DNA of 64,000 bases from Hyphomicrobiales bacterium. Its GTDB lineage: Bacteria; Pseudomonadota; Alphaproteobacteria; SPJN01. Position numbers and translations under genes: made by a program. This document shows positions 16,428 to 26,296 of the stretch, piece by piece. Below the pieces are notes generated by a model, which had not been told where the DNA came from, searched no databases, and worked only from the letters and a program-made list of their open reading frames with translations. How positions within the stretch are numbered: position 1 is the stretch's first letter; each line of letters begins with the position of its first letter. Location of the stretch: positions 1 through 64,000 of the forward strand of contig SPJN01000038.1 in the NCBI GenBank assembly GCA_006844605.1, in the 5' to 3' direction.

Positions 16428-18349
16428 CTGCCGATTTTGCGGCGATCATAACGGCGCACGGCAGCGACAGCCGACCGCGGCGGCAGGGCTGGGTCGAAAT
16501 CCGGCCAGCGGGTTGACGGTGCATCATAGCTGCTGCCGATGCCCGGGTGCTGAACGGCAACGAACAGGGCTGTATCATCAGGCACCAAACAGGGGCCGCA
16601 AAGTTCCGCCCCGCTAGGCAGCGCCACCAATCGTTTGGGTAGCGCCCTGCCCGGGCCGCGCACATCTGCCATCCAGACACCGTCTGCGATGCCTTCCTTG
16701 GGGCTGCCGTCCGTGGCGATCAAAATGCGGCCCTTTTTGTCAAAGGTCATATTGTCAGGCGATGCGAACCAGCCATCTTCTTTCGTTGCAGGGTGATAGG
16801 CACCGCGCGCAGTCGGATCATCAGCCATCAATGGCCCACCCATCACGAACATGGTCCAGTCATAAACGGTTGCAGTATGATCACCCTGCGGGGGCATCAT
16901 CTCAACAATCTGGCCAGAGTTATTGGGGCCACGGGGGTTTGCAGCATTCACCTGCCCCGCCTCGCGTTTTGTATTATTGGTCAGGTTCGCAAAGACCGAT
17001 CCTGTGACCGGATTAACCTCAACATCTTCGGGCCGGTCCATCGGCGTTGCCCCTACAAGGTCAGCAGCGCGGCGTGCCTCAATCACGACATCTGCCTGAC
17101 TTTCGAAGCCACTGGCCTTTGTGTGCGGCCCCTGGCCAAACACCAGCGGGTGCCACATCACCTGTTGTTCTGAAAATTGGGCAACTGACAAAACGCCTTC
17201 GTCCAACAAACGCATATTATGGGCAACATCGCCCCTGCGATAGCGGTTCTTCGATACAAAACGATAGAGATATTCAAACTGCTGATCATCCCCCATATAA
17301 ACCACAACCCGGCCATCGGGGTTGACGACAAGCCCTGCCCCCTCATGCTTGAAACGACCCAGCGCCGTGCGCTTTACGGGTGTGGAGGTCGGGTCTGTCG
17401 GGTCAATCTCAACCATCCAGCCCGCGTGGTTCGGCTCGTTCGGTTCCTCATCAACCGACCAGCGGGGGTCAAACATGCCCCACGGAAACAGCGCCTGTCC
17501 CGTCAGGCCAAAGCGTTTGTAATTTTCGGCTTCGTCTGTGCGAGTGGGGTCACCGGAAAAGTAGAACTGCACATTTTCTTCTGCGGTCAACACTGTGCCC
17601 CACGGGGTCATGCCACCGGCGCAATTGCCATAGGTGCCAAAGGCCATCAGACCATCGGGGCTGTAACTTGTTTTCATACGCCGATGACCGGCCGCAGGCC
17701 CGGCAATACGCATGGGCGTATGGGCCGTGATGCGCCGGTTCAATCCCGCAACACGGTCAGACAAAGGCGCAAGATGCCAAGCGCGAGAATGCCTATCCTC
17801 CTCAACCGCGACAACGGACATACCATGCGCCATCTGCGCCATGCGCCACAATTTCGGGTTCTTCAACTGCGCCTTATAGTCAGGGACGAAGCTACGGACA
17901 TCCACAAACTCATGATTGGCAATCAATAATCCCCGGCGCACGCCATCACTGCTTGGGTGCATCGGACGAAAGGCCAGAAAATCATTATTGTCACCGAACT
18001 GCGTGGCGGCAACTTCCGGGTCTATCAAAGCTGGATCAAACTGCGGTGCGCCTTTCAAAATCGGGTCGCCCCTGCGTACAACAATATTATGGGTATAACC
18101 TTCTGCGGTGTGAAACCGATCATCCATCCGCTGGCTCAGCCCCTCATATGTCAGGGTTGAGGGGTCATCATCCTGCCCCGCAGCGGCGGCCCCGCCCATC
18201 ATCGTGGCCAAGCCAACAGAAGCTGCGCCCGCACCTAAAAACTGACGGCGATCCATGCCCCGCACCATATCGCTGAATGGGCGGGAATGTGACCGATCAA
18301 TCGCCTGATTGTCTGCCCTGTCCATCATGTCTTTGGTTGATTGCGGCAT
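16424..18349 (-). CDS. PhoX-family (DUF839) Tat-exported protein
   Basis: A 641-residue protein of the PhoX/DUF839 family, which includes Ca2+/Fe-dependent alkaline phosphatases. A twin-arginine signal (MDRRQFLGAGAASVGLA) begins near residue 32, behind a long hydrophilic N-terminus. Family features include SDGVRRGLLIANHEF, NCAGGMTPWGTVLTAEEN, RFKHEGAGLV, AANLVGATPMDRPEDVEV-like segments and LIATDGSP. GGGGA lies 7 bp before the ATG at 18349. It should act in the periplasm or outside the cell. Phosphatase activity is plausible but many members are untested. Confidence 0.85.
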   Translation of the reverse strand: MPQSTKDMMDRADNQAIDRSHSRPFSDMVRGMDRRQFLGAGAASVGLATMMGGAAAAGQDDDPSTLTYEGLSQRMDDRFHTAEGYTHNIVVRRGDPILKGAPQFDPALIDPEVAATQFGDNNDFLAFRPMHPSSDGVRRGLLIANHEFVDVRSFVPDYKAQLKNPKLWRMAQMAHGMSVVAVEEDRHSRAWHLAPLSDRVAGLNRRITAHTPMRIAGPAAGHRRMKTSYSPDGLMAFGTYGNCAGGMTPWGTVLTAEENVQFYFSGDPTRTDEAENYKRFGLTGQALFPWGMFDPRWSVDEEPNEPNHAGWMVEIDPTDPTSTPVKRTALGRFKHEGAGLVVNPDGRVVVYMGDDQQFEYLYRFVSKNRYRRGDVAHNMRLLDEGVLSVAQFSEQQVMWHPLVFGQGPHTKASGFESQADVVIEARRAADLVGATPMDRPEDVEVNPVTGSVFANLTNNTKREAGQVNAANPRGPNNSGQIVEMMPPQGDHTATVYDWTMFVMGGPLMADDPTARGAYHPATKEDGWFASPDNMTFDKKGRILIATDGSPKEGIADGVWMADVRGPGRALPKRLVALPSGAELCGPCLVPDDTALFVAVQHPGIGSSYDAPSTRWPDFDPALPPRSAVAAVRRYDRRKIGS

Positions 18350-18516
18350 GGTCTGATCCCCTTTCCCCTGATGTCATGCTACAGCCTAGCGCAGAATATG
18401 CGTCGGGACCATGACAGACCCGGCAGGCGCAGCACCCGGATCTGGCCGTCAAAAGCCCGCTTGCAGCCATTGCCAATCGGGGGCAGGATGCGCATCACAA
18501 TTTGGGGAGATATATC

Positions 18517-18951
18517 ATGAAGAAATCACTACTGACCGGGCTGGCCGCTGCCGCCTTGATGGCTACCACCCTGCCCGCCGGCGCAGCAACGCTGACCGTC
18601 GTGGCAGAGAATGTCAAAAAGGCCAAGGGCAAGGTCATTGTCGCCGTCTATGAAGAAGACAAGTTCCTGTCTGACGAAGAAGGCGCGCAGATCTATACCG
18701 CTGCGGTCCCTGCCGAAAAAGGGCCGGTGACCCTGACGATCAAGGATGTGAAGCCGGGCACCTATGGCTTTGTCATTTTCCATGACGCCAACAGCAACAA
18801 TGATCTGGACCGGAATTTCATCGGTTTGCCGAAAGAAGGCATCGGTTTTTCAAACGGGGCCAAGATCAACATGGCGCCACCAAAATTTGAAGATGCCCGG
18901 TTTGATGTTGATCAGGAAGGGGCCACACAGGCCATCGCGCTTGATTACTGA
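18517..18951 (+). CDS. DUF2141 domain exported protein
   Basis: A 144-residue protein with a signal peptide (MKKSLLTGLAAAALMATTLPAGAA) followed by a DUF2141 beta-sandwich. The family pattern is clear: KGKVIVAVYEEDKFLSD early, then LTIKDVKPGTYGFVIFHDAN and NNDLDRNFIGLPKEGIGFSN. GGGGAGA precedes the ATG. The function of the family is unknown; it is periplasmic or secreted. It is divergent from the PhoX-like gene and followed by a strong terminator. Confidence 0.85.
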   Translation: MKKSLLTGLAAAALMATTLPAGAATLTVVAENVKKAKGKVIVAVYEEDKFLSDEEGAQIYTAAVPAEKGPVTLTIKDVKPGTYGFVIFHDANSNNDLDRNFIGLPKEGIGFSNGAKINMAPPKFEDARFDVDQEGATQAIALDY

Positions 18952-18985
18952 TCCATACTGACAAAACCGATAGAACACGCATAGA

Positions 18986-19023
18986 AAAAGGGCGGCAGGA
19001 TAATCCTACCGCCCTCTTTTTTT
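18986..19023. terminator. Bidirectional hairpin terminator
   Basis: A stem of about 12 bp, GGGCGGCAGGAT against ATCCTACCGCCC with one mismatch, is flanked by A-rich sequence and a run of T. It separates the convergent DUF2141 (+) and ammonium transporter (-) genes. Confidence 0.85.
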
Positions 19024-19043
19024 GGTCTGACATTTCGCGTTGT

Positions 19044-20276
19044 TTAACGCATCAGATCTTCTTCAGGATAGGCACCGATTTTGTGAACAGCGAGGTCGGC
19101 ACCCATTGCCTCTTCCTCTTCCGTCAGGCGTATCCCAACTACCTTCTTGAGGACGGTATATATAATCAGCCCGGCGACAAAGGCATAGGCGCAGCCGATA
19201 AGCGTTCCAACCAGCTGGGCGCTGAATGTAACGCCGCCCAAACCGCCAAGGGCTTCCAGACCAAAGATGCCAGCGGCAATACCGCCCCACATGCCGCACA
19301 GGCCATGCAGCGGCCAAACGCCAAGCACATCATCAACCTTTAGCTTTTCGTGACAGACCTGAAACATATAGACGAACAGGCCGCCTGCCACCACGCCAAC
19401 AACCAAGGCACCAAGCGGGTGCATGATGTCAGACCCGGCGCAAACCGCAACCAGACCAGCCAAGGCACCATTGTGCACAAAGCCAGGGTCGTTCTTGCCC
19501 ACAAACGTGGCGGCAATCAAACCGCCAACCATCGCCAGCAATGAGTTCATCGCAACAAGGCCGTTGACCCCGGCGACATCACCTGCGGACATGACGTTAA
19601 AGCCGAACCAACCAACGCACAGCATCCATGACCCCAACGCCAAGAAAGGAATGTTGGATGGCGGAATGCCCACAACAGATCCGTCCTTGCGGTAGTGACC
19701 CATGCGCGGGCCCAATTGGATAACCGCAGCAAGCGCAATCCAACCACCAACACCGTGGACCACAACAGACCCGGCAAAGTCATGCAGCTCTGCCCCGAAT
19801 GTGTCTGACAAAAAGCTCTGCAGGCCGAAATTGCCATTCCAAATCATGCCCTCAAACAAGGGATAGACGACGGCAACAATCGCAGCAGTGGCGAAAGCCT
19901 GCGGCCAAAATTTGGCACGCTCCGCAATACCGCCGGAAATAATGGCAGGCACAGCAGCAGCAAATGTCAGCAAGAAAAAGAATTTAACCAGATCATAGCC
20001 TGATTTCGAAAATTCGTACCCTTCGACGTCCATCTCGCCGGTTAAAACCTTGGCATTGACCAGAAAGTCGATGCCATAGGCAACGCCATAGCCAATGAAG
20101 AAATAGACCAGTGTTGATGTACAGAAATCGAAGAAGATTTTGATCAGCGCGTTGACCTGATTTTTACGTCGAACAGTGCCGACCTCCAAAAAGGCAAACC
20201 CACCATGCATGGCGAACACCAGAATTGCCCCCATCAGGACAAAAAAGACGTCTCCGCCGGATTGAAATGCTTCCAT
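19044..20276 (-). CDS. Ammonium transporter (second copy)
   Basis: A 410-residue Amt/Mep/Rh family protein with about eleven hydrophobic segments. FAFLEVGTVRRKNQVNAL, FAGSVVVHGVGGWIALAA and DDVLGVWPLHGLCGMWGG match the ammonium transporter signature regions, including the channel histidines (VVHGVG and PLHGLCG). No signal peptide precedes it, unlike the neighbouring amtB. The ATG at 20276 has GGAGA six bases upstream and is preferred over 20294. It is read after amtB, but a terminator stands between them, so it probably has its own promoter. Confidence 0.88.
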   Translation of the reverse strand: MEAFQSGGDVFFVLMGAILVFAMHGGFAFLEVGTVRRKNQVNALIKIFFDFCTSTLVYFFIGYGVAYGIDFLVNAKVLTGEMDVEGYEFSKSGYDLVKFFFLLTFAAAVPAIISGGIAERAKFWPQAFATAAIVAVVYPLFEGMIWNGNFGLQSFLSDTFGAELHDFAGSVVVHGVGGWIALAAVIQLGPRMGHYRKDGSVVGIPPSNIPFLALGSWMLCVGWFGFNVMSAGDVAGVNGLVAMNSLLAMVGGLIAATFVGKNDPGFVHNGALAGLVAVCAGSDIMHPLGALVVGVVAGGLFVYMFQVCHEKLKVDDVLGVWPLHGLCGMWGGIAAGIFGLEALGGLGGVTFSAQLVGTLIGCAYAFVAGLIIYTVLKKVVGIRLTEEEEAMGADLAVHKIGAYPEEDLMR

Positions 20277-20315
20277 GTCAGCTCTCCAAGCCATTTTATT
20301 ATGAAAAGTGGGCTC

Positions 20316-20343
20316 AGAATAGCCATGAACAAGGACAATGCAA
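20316..20343 (-). promoter_or_regulatory. Weak candidate sigma-70 promoter for second amt
   Basis: On the minus strand TTGCAT (20343-20338) and TATTCT (20321-20316) are separated by 16 bp, about 40 bp ahead of the start codon. Each matches consensus at four of six positions. Confidence 0.3.
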
Positions 20344-20454
20344 GAAAAATGCTCATTAATTAGCCTTAGGTGATGCCTCTGCCTGTTTTTTAGTCACAAT
20401 GGGCTTTTGGAGCCAAATTCAGCCGTTCACGCGGGTCGCCGCCCCGCAACAGCA

Positions 20455-20484
20455 AAAAGGCCCCTGAAGATTCAGGAGCCTTTC
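20455..20484 (-). terminator. Terminator of glnK-amtB
   Basis: On the minus strand, AGGCTCCTGAA and TTCAGGGGCCT form a stem ending in TTTTT, 45 bp after the amtB stop. It would end the glnK-amtB transcript ahead of the second transporter. Confidence 0.8.
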
Positions 20485-20528
20485 GCAATGTCCGTAGGAA
20501 GGGGGCCGCAAAGCCCCCTGCCCGCTAT

Positions 20529-21842
20529 TTAGATCTTCTGTGAACCGTGACCGAATTCAGGATAGGCTTCCAAGCCCAGTTCTGCTTGGTCAAGACCGTT
20601 ATATTCGTCTTCTTCGCTTGCCCGAATACCGATGGTCACTTTCAGAAGCGTCCAGAGTACAGCACTGGCAACCACGGTGAAGACGGCAACAGCGGCCACA
20701 CCATAAGCCTGGGCACCATAAGACGCACCGTCATTTGACAGCGGCACAATCATTGTACCCCAGATACCGGCCACCAAGTGAACGGAAACAGCGCCGACAA
20801 CATCATCGATTTTCAGCTTATCAAGCAGCGGTACAGCAATCACAACCAACACACCACCGACAGCACCGATCAGGGCAGCCTGACCGATTGACGGGGCAAG
20901 CGGCTCTGCAGTGATTGACACGAGGCCAGCCAACGCACCGTTCAGTGCCATGGTCAGGTCGATCTTTTTGTACAGGATCTGTGTCAGAACAACCGCGGCA
21001 ACAACACCGGCAGCAGCGGCCGTATTGGTGTTGATGAAGATGTTGGAAACGGCGTGGGCATCAGCAGCTGAACCAAGCGCCAACTGTGAACCACCATTAA
21101 AGCCGAACCAACCGAGCCACAGGATGAAGGTACCAAGCGTTGCCAGGGGCAAGTTGGAACCGGGCATCGGGTGAATGGAACCATCTGCACCGAACTTGCC
21201 TTTACGGGCACCAAGAACAATGGCACCGACCAAGGCGGCCCAGCCACCGGTTGAATGAACCAGCGTAGAACCGGCAAAGTCATTAAAGCCAGCTTCTGAA
21301 AGGAAGCCACCGCCCCACTGCCAGGAACCAACGATCGGGTAGATCACGCCTGTCAGCACGGTGATGAAAATCATGAACGGCCAGAACTTGATGCGTTCAG
21401 CAACAGTACCGGACACGATTGATGCGGTTGTGGCACAGAACACCATCTGGAAGAACCAGTCAGAACCGGCGGCATAAGCGCCTGCAAAGTCTGCTGTGGG
21501 CACTTCACCGGCGCTCCATGGTGAGAACCATGTGCCGAAATAGCCGCCATCAACGCCTGAATACATCAGGTTATACCCGATGACCCAGTACATCAGACCG
21601 GCAACTGAATAAAGTGAGATATTCTTCAAGCAAATCGTGGCAACGTTTTTTGTGCGCACCAGGCCTGCTTCCAGCATGGCAAAGCCAGCTGCCATGAACA
21701 TGACCAAGAAGCCACATACAAGGAAAAGGAAACTATTGAATACGAACTGGCTTTCTGCAGGAACTTCGGCCATTGCCGGACCCGCCACCAGCAGGGCAAC
21801 GGCGCCAGCCGACAGACCCCAAAGTGTGGATTTGAGTTTCAT
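20529..21842 (-). CDS. amtB: Ammonium transporter AmtB
   Basis: A 437-residue ammonium channel with a cleavable signal (MKLKSTLWGLSAGAVALLVA ... AMA), as in E. coli AmtB. Signature segments are FAMLEAGLVRTKNVA, DFAGSTLVHSTGGWAALVG and DDVVGAVSVHLVAGIWGT, which hold the paired pore histidines. It lies 38 bp downstream of glnK, the usual glnK-amtB arrangement in which GlnK binds and blocks AmtB when nitrogen is plentiful. Expression should follow the sigma-54 promoter ahead of glnK. Confidence 0.93.
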   Translation of the reverse strand: MKLKSTLWGLSAGAVALLVAGPAMAEVPAESQFVFNSFLFLVCGFLVMFMAAGFAMLEAGLVRTKNVATICLKNISLYSVAGLMYWVIGYNLMYSGVDGGYFGTWFSPWSAGEVPTADFAGAYAAGSDWFFQMVFCATTASIVSGTVAERIKFWPFMIFITVLTGVIYPIVGSWQWGGGFLSEAGFNDFAGSTLVHSTGGWAALVGAIVLGARKGKFGADGSIHPMPGSNLPLATLGTFILWLGWFGFNGGSQLALGSAADAHAVSNIFINTNTAAAAGVVAAVVLTQILYKKIDLTMALNGALAGLVSITAEPLAPSIGQAALIGAVGGVLVVIAVPLLDKLKIDDVVGAVSVHLVAGIWGTMIVPLSNDGASYGAQAYGVAAVAVFTVVASAVLWTLLKVTIGIRASEEDEYNGLDQAELGLEAYPEFGHGSQKI

Positions 21843-21880
21843 GATAAATTTACTCCTCAGCTTAAAATCATGAACGCGGC

Positions 21881-22255
<375 letters not shown>

Positions 22256-22282
22256 TTAATTCTGTAAACACGCCCCACTTAA

Positions 22283-22298
22283 AGCAGGAAGCGTGCCA
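22283..22298 (-). promoter_or_regulatory. Sigma-54 promoter of glnK-amtB
   Basis: The minus strand reads TGGCACGCTTCCTGCT. This is the -24/-12 pattern with GG and GC exactly ten bases apart and a perfect TGGCACG half. It lies about 64 bp ahead of the glnK ATG. RpoN/NtrC-dependent expression of glnK-amtB under nitrogen limitation is established for the family. Confidence 0.8.
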
Positions 22299-22512
22299 GT
22301 TTTATAAAATATCATGATTTCAATAAGTTATACTATTTCTCAATCGCAGTATACGAGAGTCCGGAAATTTGGCAGCGGAGTCCGTCCGCAAAATGCACAA
22401 AAAAGCGCCAACGCCCAAATTCTGTGCAGATATAGTGCGGCAGATCAGCCAACCGCCTCTAATCGCGGCACAATTTATGGACAGCACAGCAGCAGCGAGG
22501 CAAAATTCCGCC

Positions 22513-23778
22513 ATGACTAGTCAAGAAACAGCAGTAACAAACTATGATTGCGTCATTGTCGGCGGCGGTGTCGTTGGCCTTGCGTTAGGGTTGGCACTTG
22601 ATCAGGCAGGCATCCGTGCCGCCATTATTGAGCGGCAGGACCCCGCAACAATTGATTGGGACCGGTTTGATGGCCGCGCCTTGTCGGTCGCACACGGACA
22701 GCAACAATTTTTGACCATGTTGGGCGCTTGGGATGCCATTGCCCCACATGCGCAGGCCATGAAAGATATTTTGGTCACTGATGGACGGGTCAGTGAAGGC
22801 GCAGCGCCGCTATATCTTCATTTTGATCACCGCAAATCCACCACCGGGGCCCCCTTGGCCCATATGGTTGAACATCGGTATATCCGCAAATCACTGCTGG
22901 ACCTTGCCCAATCATCCAAACATTGCCGCCTGCTCCATTCGGTTGAAATGACCAAGCTGGACCGGCAGGACAAGATGGTCACAATCGAACTAAGCGATGG
23001 CACTATCGTGACCACGCCGCTGATTGTCGCTGCCGAAGGGGCCATGTCCCCCACGCGCAAGGCGCTGGGGTTTGAAGTCACGGGCTGGGATTATAATCAA
23101 AAGGGCATTGTCACAACGGTTGAACATGACCTGCCCCATCACGGCGTGGCGCAGGAATATTTCCTACCCGGTGGACCGTTCGCGGTATTGCCCCTGCCCG
23201 ATGACGAACAAAGCGGGGCGCACCGCGCGTCACTTGTCTGGACCGAAGCGACTGATGTCGCCGAAACCATCATGGCGCTGGATGAAGATCGTTTCACGGA
23301 AGAGCTACGCAAACGCTTTGGCGATTATTTGGGTACGGTTGCCCCAGTTGGGCCACGCTATTCCTATCCGCTACGCTATCAACAGGCGCTTGATTTTGCC
23401 GGGCCACGCGCCGCCCTGATCGGGGACGCCGCCCATGTTGTTCACCCATTGGCGGGGCAGGGGATGAACCTTGGCCTGAAGGATGCCGCAGCATTGGCCG
23501 AAGTGATCGTCGATGCCTCGCGTCTTGGCCTTGATTGGGGCAGCACTGCTGTGTTGGGGCGTTACGAAAAATGGCGTCGCGCCGATACATTGGGTATGGC
23601 CGTCGTGACCGACGGATTAAACCGCCTGTTTTCAAACGACAACCCGATCCTGCGCATCGTGCGTGATGTTGGGCTTGCCCTTGTTGATCGGCTGGAACCT
23701 GTGAAGCGCCGCCTGATGGCAGAGGCGCAGGCCGCCACCGGCCCACTGCCCCGCCTGATGCAGGGCGAGAAGCTTTAG
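22513..23778 (+). CDS. UbiH/UbiF/Coq6-family FAD-dependent hydroxylase
   Basis: A 421-residue flavoprotein monooxygenase of ubiquinone biosynthesis. The FAD-binding motif VIVGGGVVGLALGLAL is near the N-terminus, DRFDGRALSVAHGQ resembles the conserved D-R-A-x-A-L block, and GDAAHVVHPLAGQGMNLGLKD is the second FAD motif. The start at 22513 is chosen because the frame upstream to 22369 runs through the glnK control region. Which ring position it hydroxylates (C1, C5 or both) cannot be assigned. COQ7 for the C6 step is at 5802. Confidence 0.87.
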   Translation: MTSQETAVTNYDCVIVGGGVVGLALGLALDQAGIRAAIIERQDPATIDWDRFDGRALSVAHGQQQFLTMLGAWDAIAPHAQAMKDILVTDGRVSEGAAPLYLHFDHRKSTTGAPLAHMVEHRYIRKSLLDLAQSSKHCRLLHSVEMTKLDRQDKMVTIELSDGTIVTTPLIVAAEGAMSPTRKALGFEVTGWDYNQKGIVTTVEHDLPHHGVAQEYFLPGGPFAVLPLPDDEQSGAHRASLVWTEATDVAETIMALDEDRFTEELRKRFGDYLGTVAPVGPRYSYPLRYQQALDFAGPRAALIGDAAHVVHPLAGQGMNLGLKDAAALAEVIVDASRLGLDWGSTAVLGRYEKWRRADTLGMAVVTDGLNRLFSNDNPILRIVRDVGLALVDRLEPVKRRLMAEAQAATGPLPRLMQGEKL

Positions 23779-24368
23779 GTCGGTTTGCGAAACATGCGCC
23801 ACAGCGGTGGGCTGCCTTCAACCGGGCGCACCTCCTCCAAGACCTCAAACCCATGCGCCTGATAAAATCCCAAATTCTGTTCCTTGGAATTTTCCAGATA
23901 GGTGCCGACACCGTCTGCATCGGCGCGGGCAAGCCCGTCCTTTAGCAGCGCACCGCCAACACCCTTGCCGCGTGCAGCCTGTGTGGTTGCGATAGCAAAC
24001 AGGTAATAATGCGGCTCGTCCGGGTGGTGCTTATTCATAAAGTCACCAAACTTCATCGACCGTGTAACAGCCGTCAAGCCGCCGTGACGTGCCAGAATGA
24101 TAGATGACAGAACCATCGTCAGCACATCAAACGGCTCTCGCGAATTGGCAGGCAACCACATGGCGGCACCATTTCCGTCCTGACTGATCGTGGCAAAGCC
24201 GTGGGGCATATAAACACGTTGCGCCAGCAATCTCATCATCGGCCGGATCGCATGTACGCCATTAAACGACCATGTCATGGGCGGGTCATCATAAAACCCA
24301 TCCGCCAGTATGGCGGCCAGCGCCTCGACATCTGCAGTGTCGGCATTCCTGACAAGGGGCGGGGTCAT
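23775..24368 (-). CDS. GNAT family N-acetyltransferase
   Basis: A 197-residue acetyltransferase. The acetyl-CoA-binding motif A is TTQAARGKGVGGALLKDGL, preceded by HYYLFAIATT and followed by a C-terminal NLGFYQAHGFEVLEEV, all standard GNAT features. The N-terminal half (EALAAILADGFYDDPPMTW) is typical of members with a helical start. The ATG at 24368 has AGGA eight bases upstream. It overlaps the end of the convergent flavoprotein gene by 4 bp. The substrate is unknown. Confidence 0.82.
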   Translation of the reverse strand: MTPPLVRNADTADVEALAAILADGFYDDPPMTWSFNGVHAIRPMMRLLAQRVYMPHGFATISQDGNGAAMWLPANSREPFDVLTMVLSSIILARHGGLTAVTRSMKFGDFMNKHHPDEPHYYLFAIATTQAARGKGVGGALLKDGLARADADGVGTYLENSKEQNLGFYQAHGFEVLEEVRPVEGSPPLWRMFRKPT

Positions 24369-24393
24369 AGCATCATTCCTATTGCGCAAAGAA

Positions 24394-24424
24394 AAGCCGG
24401 GCCCTGAAAATCAGAGCCCGGCTT
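24394..24424 (-). terminator. Hairpin terminator after acyl-CoA dehydrogenase
   Basis: AAGCCGGGC and GCCCGGCTT form a long stem with a CTGA/TCAG extension around AAA. It is positioned 30 bp after the stop of the minus-strand dehydrogenase gene. Confidence 0.8.
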
Positions 24425-24454
24425 GACTATCAAACATTTCAAAGCCTGTGTCGA

Positions 24455-26296
24455 TTAGAACTGATCAGCTGTCAGTTCCATCATCACCTCGGCACCGCCC
24501 TGCATCTTCATCAGATGCGATGCGGTTTCAGGCATCATCTGTTCGGCCCAGAAGCGCGCACAAACCAACTTAGCCTTATAGAAATCATCAGATTGACGGC
24601 CATCGCCGCTGTCCAATGCTTCCTGTGCTGACTTGGCCATACCGGCCCACATGAAGCCAAGCGTCACAACACCGAAAATACGCAGATAAGATGCAGACAC
24701 ACCGCCAGCATTTTCAGGGTTCTGGGCAAGATTATCGAACAACCACTGGGTTGCTGTTTTCAAATCATCCAGACCACGCTGCAGGGCAGGGGCCATGATG
24801 GCAACTCCGGCATCATCCTTGTTCTCTGCCAGGAAGCTTTCGATCAGGTCAACATAATCATTATAGGCCTTGCCGCCATCGCCAAGCAGCTTACGGCCAA
24901 CTAGGTCAAGCGCCTGCACGCCGTTTGCACCTTCGTAAATCGGCAAAATGCGTGAATCGCGCACAAACTGTTCCATGCCGTTATCATGCACAAAGCCATG
25001 ACCGCCAAAGCACTGCATGGCCATGTTGGTGCATTCAAAGCCCATATCGGTGAAATAGGCCTTCAAGACCGGCGTCAGCAACATGCCAAGATCGCCCTTG
25101 GCATCTTCGCGGCCAGCGCGGGCCTTGGCAAATTCCATGTTCAAATACATGGTGAAGGCGCGGCCTGCTTCAACAAATGACTTACATGTCATCAGCATAC
25201 GGCGCACATCGGGATGCACGATAATCGGGTCAGCGGCCTGATCAGGGAATTTCTTGCCTGTCAGTGACCGGCCCTGAATACGTTCCTTGGTATATTCAAC
25301 TGCGTTCTGATAGGCGACAGATGCCAAGGCCATGCCCTGCATGCCAACACCAACACGGGCCATGTTCATCATCTGGAACATACCTGCCATCCCGGCAGAG
25401 CTTGATTTACGTTCCTTACCGTCGGCGTCCTTTTTCACCTTCGGCTCACCGCCCAGCTTCCATGCGACGGCATTTTCAAAGTTCAGCACACAAGTGGCCG
25501 ACCCCTTAATACCCATCTTCTTTTCGATGGACCCAACAGAAACGCCATTACGCTCTCCCAATGACCCATCAGGGTTCACAAGGAATTTCGGCACAAGGAA
25601 GAAGTTCACCGTGGACAGATCATTGGCCAGCTTGCCATCTTCGCCCGGCACTTTCGCGATCACCATGTGAATGATGTTGTCTGCCAAATCATGATCACCG
25701 CCAGAGATGAATATCTTGGTCCCTGTCAAACGATAGGTGCCATCATCCTGCGGTTCCGCCTTGGTGCGCATCAGTTTCAGGTCAGTGCCGCAATGCGGTT
25801 CTGTCAGGTTCATGGTGCCACACCATTCACCGGACACCATCTTGGGCACATACATTTCTTTCATTTCCTGCGGCGCTATACCGGCAATCGCGGAATAGGC
25901 AGCGCCTGTCAGGCCGAAATACATGGATAGGGCATGGTTGGAAGACACACCTATTTCCGTCACAGCAGATGAGATAATACCCGGCATACCCATGCCACCC
26001 CATTGCGGGTCGGCGCCAACGGATGACCAGCCACCTTCGGCCCATGCCTTATAGGCGTCCTTATAAACGGACGGCGTACGCACAACGCCATTTTCAAGGA
26101 CGCACCCTTCGGCATCGCCGGGCAGGTTGGCGGGGGCCCAGACTTCTTCGGCGACCTTGCCGGCACCTGTCAAAACCGCATCAACGGTTTCAGGGTCCAA
26201 CATGTCAAAACCGGGTAGGTCTTTATTGTCATAAACTTTAAGGAAGTCTTCAAACACAAAGGTGAAGTCTTCGACCGGGGCGCGATAGCTCGGCAT
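24455..26296 (-). CDS. Acyl-CoA dehydrogenase, long form with C-terminal extension
   Basis: A 613-residue acyl-CoA dehydrogenase, longer than the usual 380-400 residues, of the DmdC/AcdA-like type with an extra C-terminal domain. It has WCGTMNLTEPHCGTDLKLM, FISGGDHDLADNIIHMVIA, RVGVGMQGMALASVAYQNAVEY and FGGHGFVHDNGMEQFVRDSRI, followed by IYEGANGVQALDLVGRKL, which contains the family's YEG(T/A) region. The start at 26296 has a perfect AGGAG seven bases upstream. The upstream open frame to 26449 is the intergenic region shared with bufA1. It probably oxidises fatty acyl-CoA. The methylthiopropionyl-CoA step (DmdC) is an alternative. Confidence 0.87.
   Translation of the reverse strand: MPSYRAPVEDFTFVFEDFLKVYDNKDLPGFDMLDPETVDAVLTGAGKVAEEVWAPANLPGDAEGCVLENGVVRTPSVYKDAYKAWAEGGWSSVGADPQWGGMGMPGIISSAVTEIGVSSNHALSMYFGLTGAAYSAIAGIAPQEMKEMYVPKMVSGEWCGTMNLTEPHCGTDLKLMRTKAEPQDDGTYRLTGTKIFISGGDHDLADNIIHMVIAKVPGEDGKLANDLSTVNFFLVPKFLVNPDGSLGERNGVSVGSIEKKMGIKGSATCVLNFENAVAWKLGGEPKVKKDADGKERKSSSAGMAGMFQMMNMARVGVGMQGMALASVAYQNAVEYTKERIQGRSLTGKKFPDQAADPIIVHPDVRRMLMTCKSFVEAGRAFTMYLNMEFAKARAGREDAKGDLGMLLTPVLKAYFTDMGFECTNMAMQCFGGHGFVHDNGMEQFVRDSRILPIYEGANGVQALDLVGRKLLGDGGKAYNDYVDLIESFLAENKDDAGVAIMAPALQRGLDDLKTATQWLFDNLAQNPENAGGVSASYLRIFGVVTLGFMWAGMAKSAQEALDSGDGRQSDDFYKAKLVCARFWAEQMMPETASHLMKMQGGAEVMMELTADQF

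Noticed and set aside
17219-17929. Plus-strand open frame of 236 codons opposite the PhoX-like gene.
   Set aside because: It is a shadow frame; the minus strand carries the Tat signal and family motifs.
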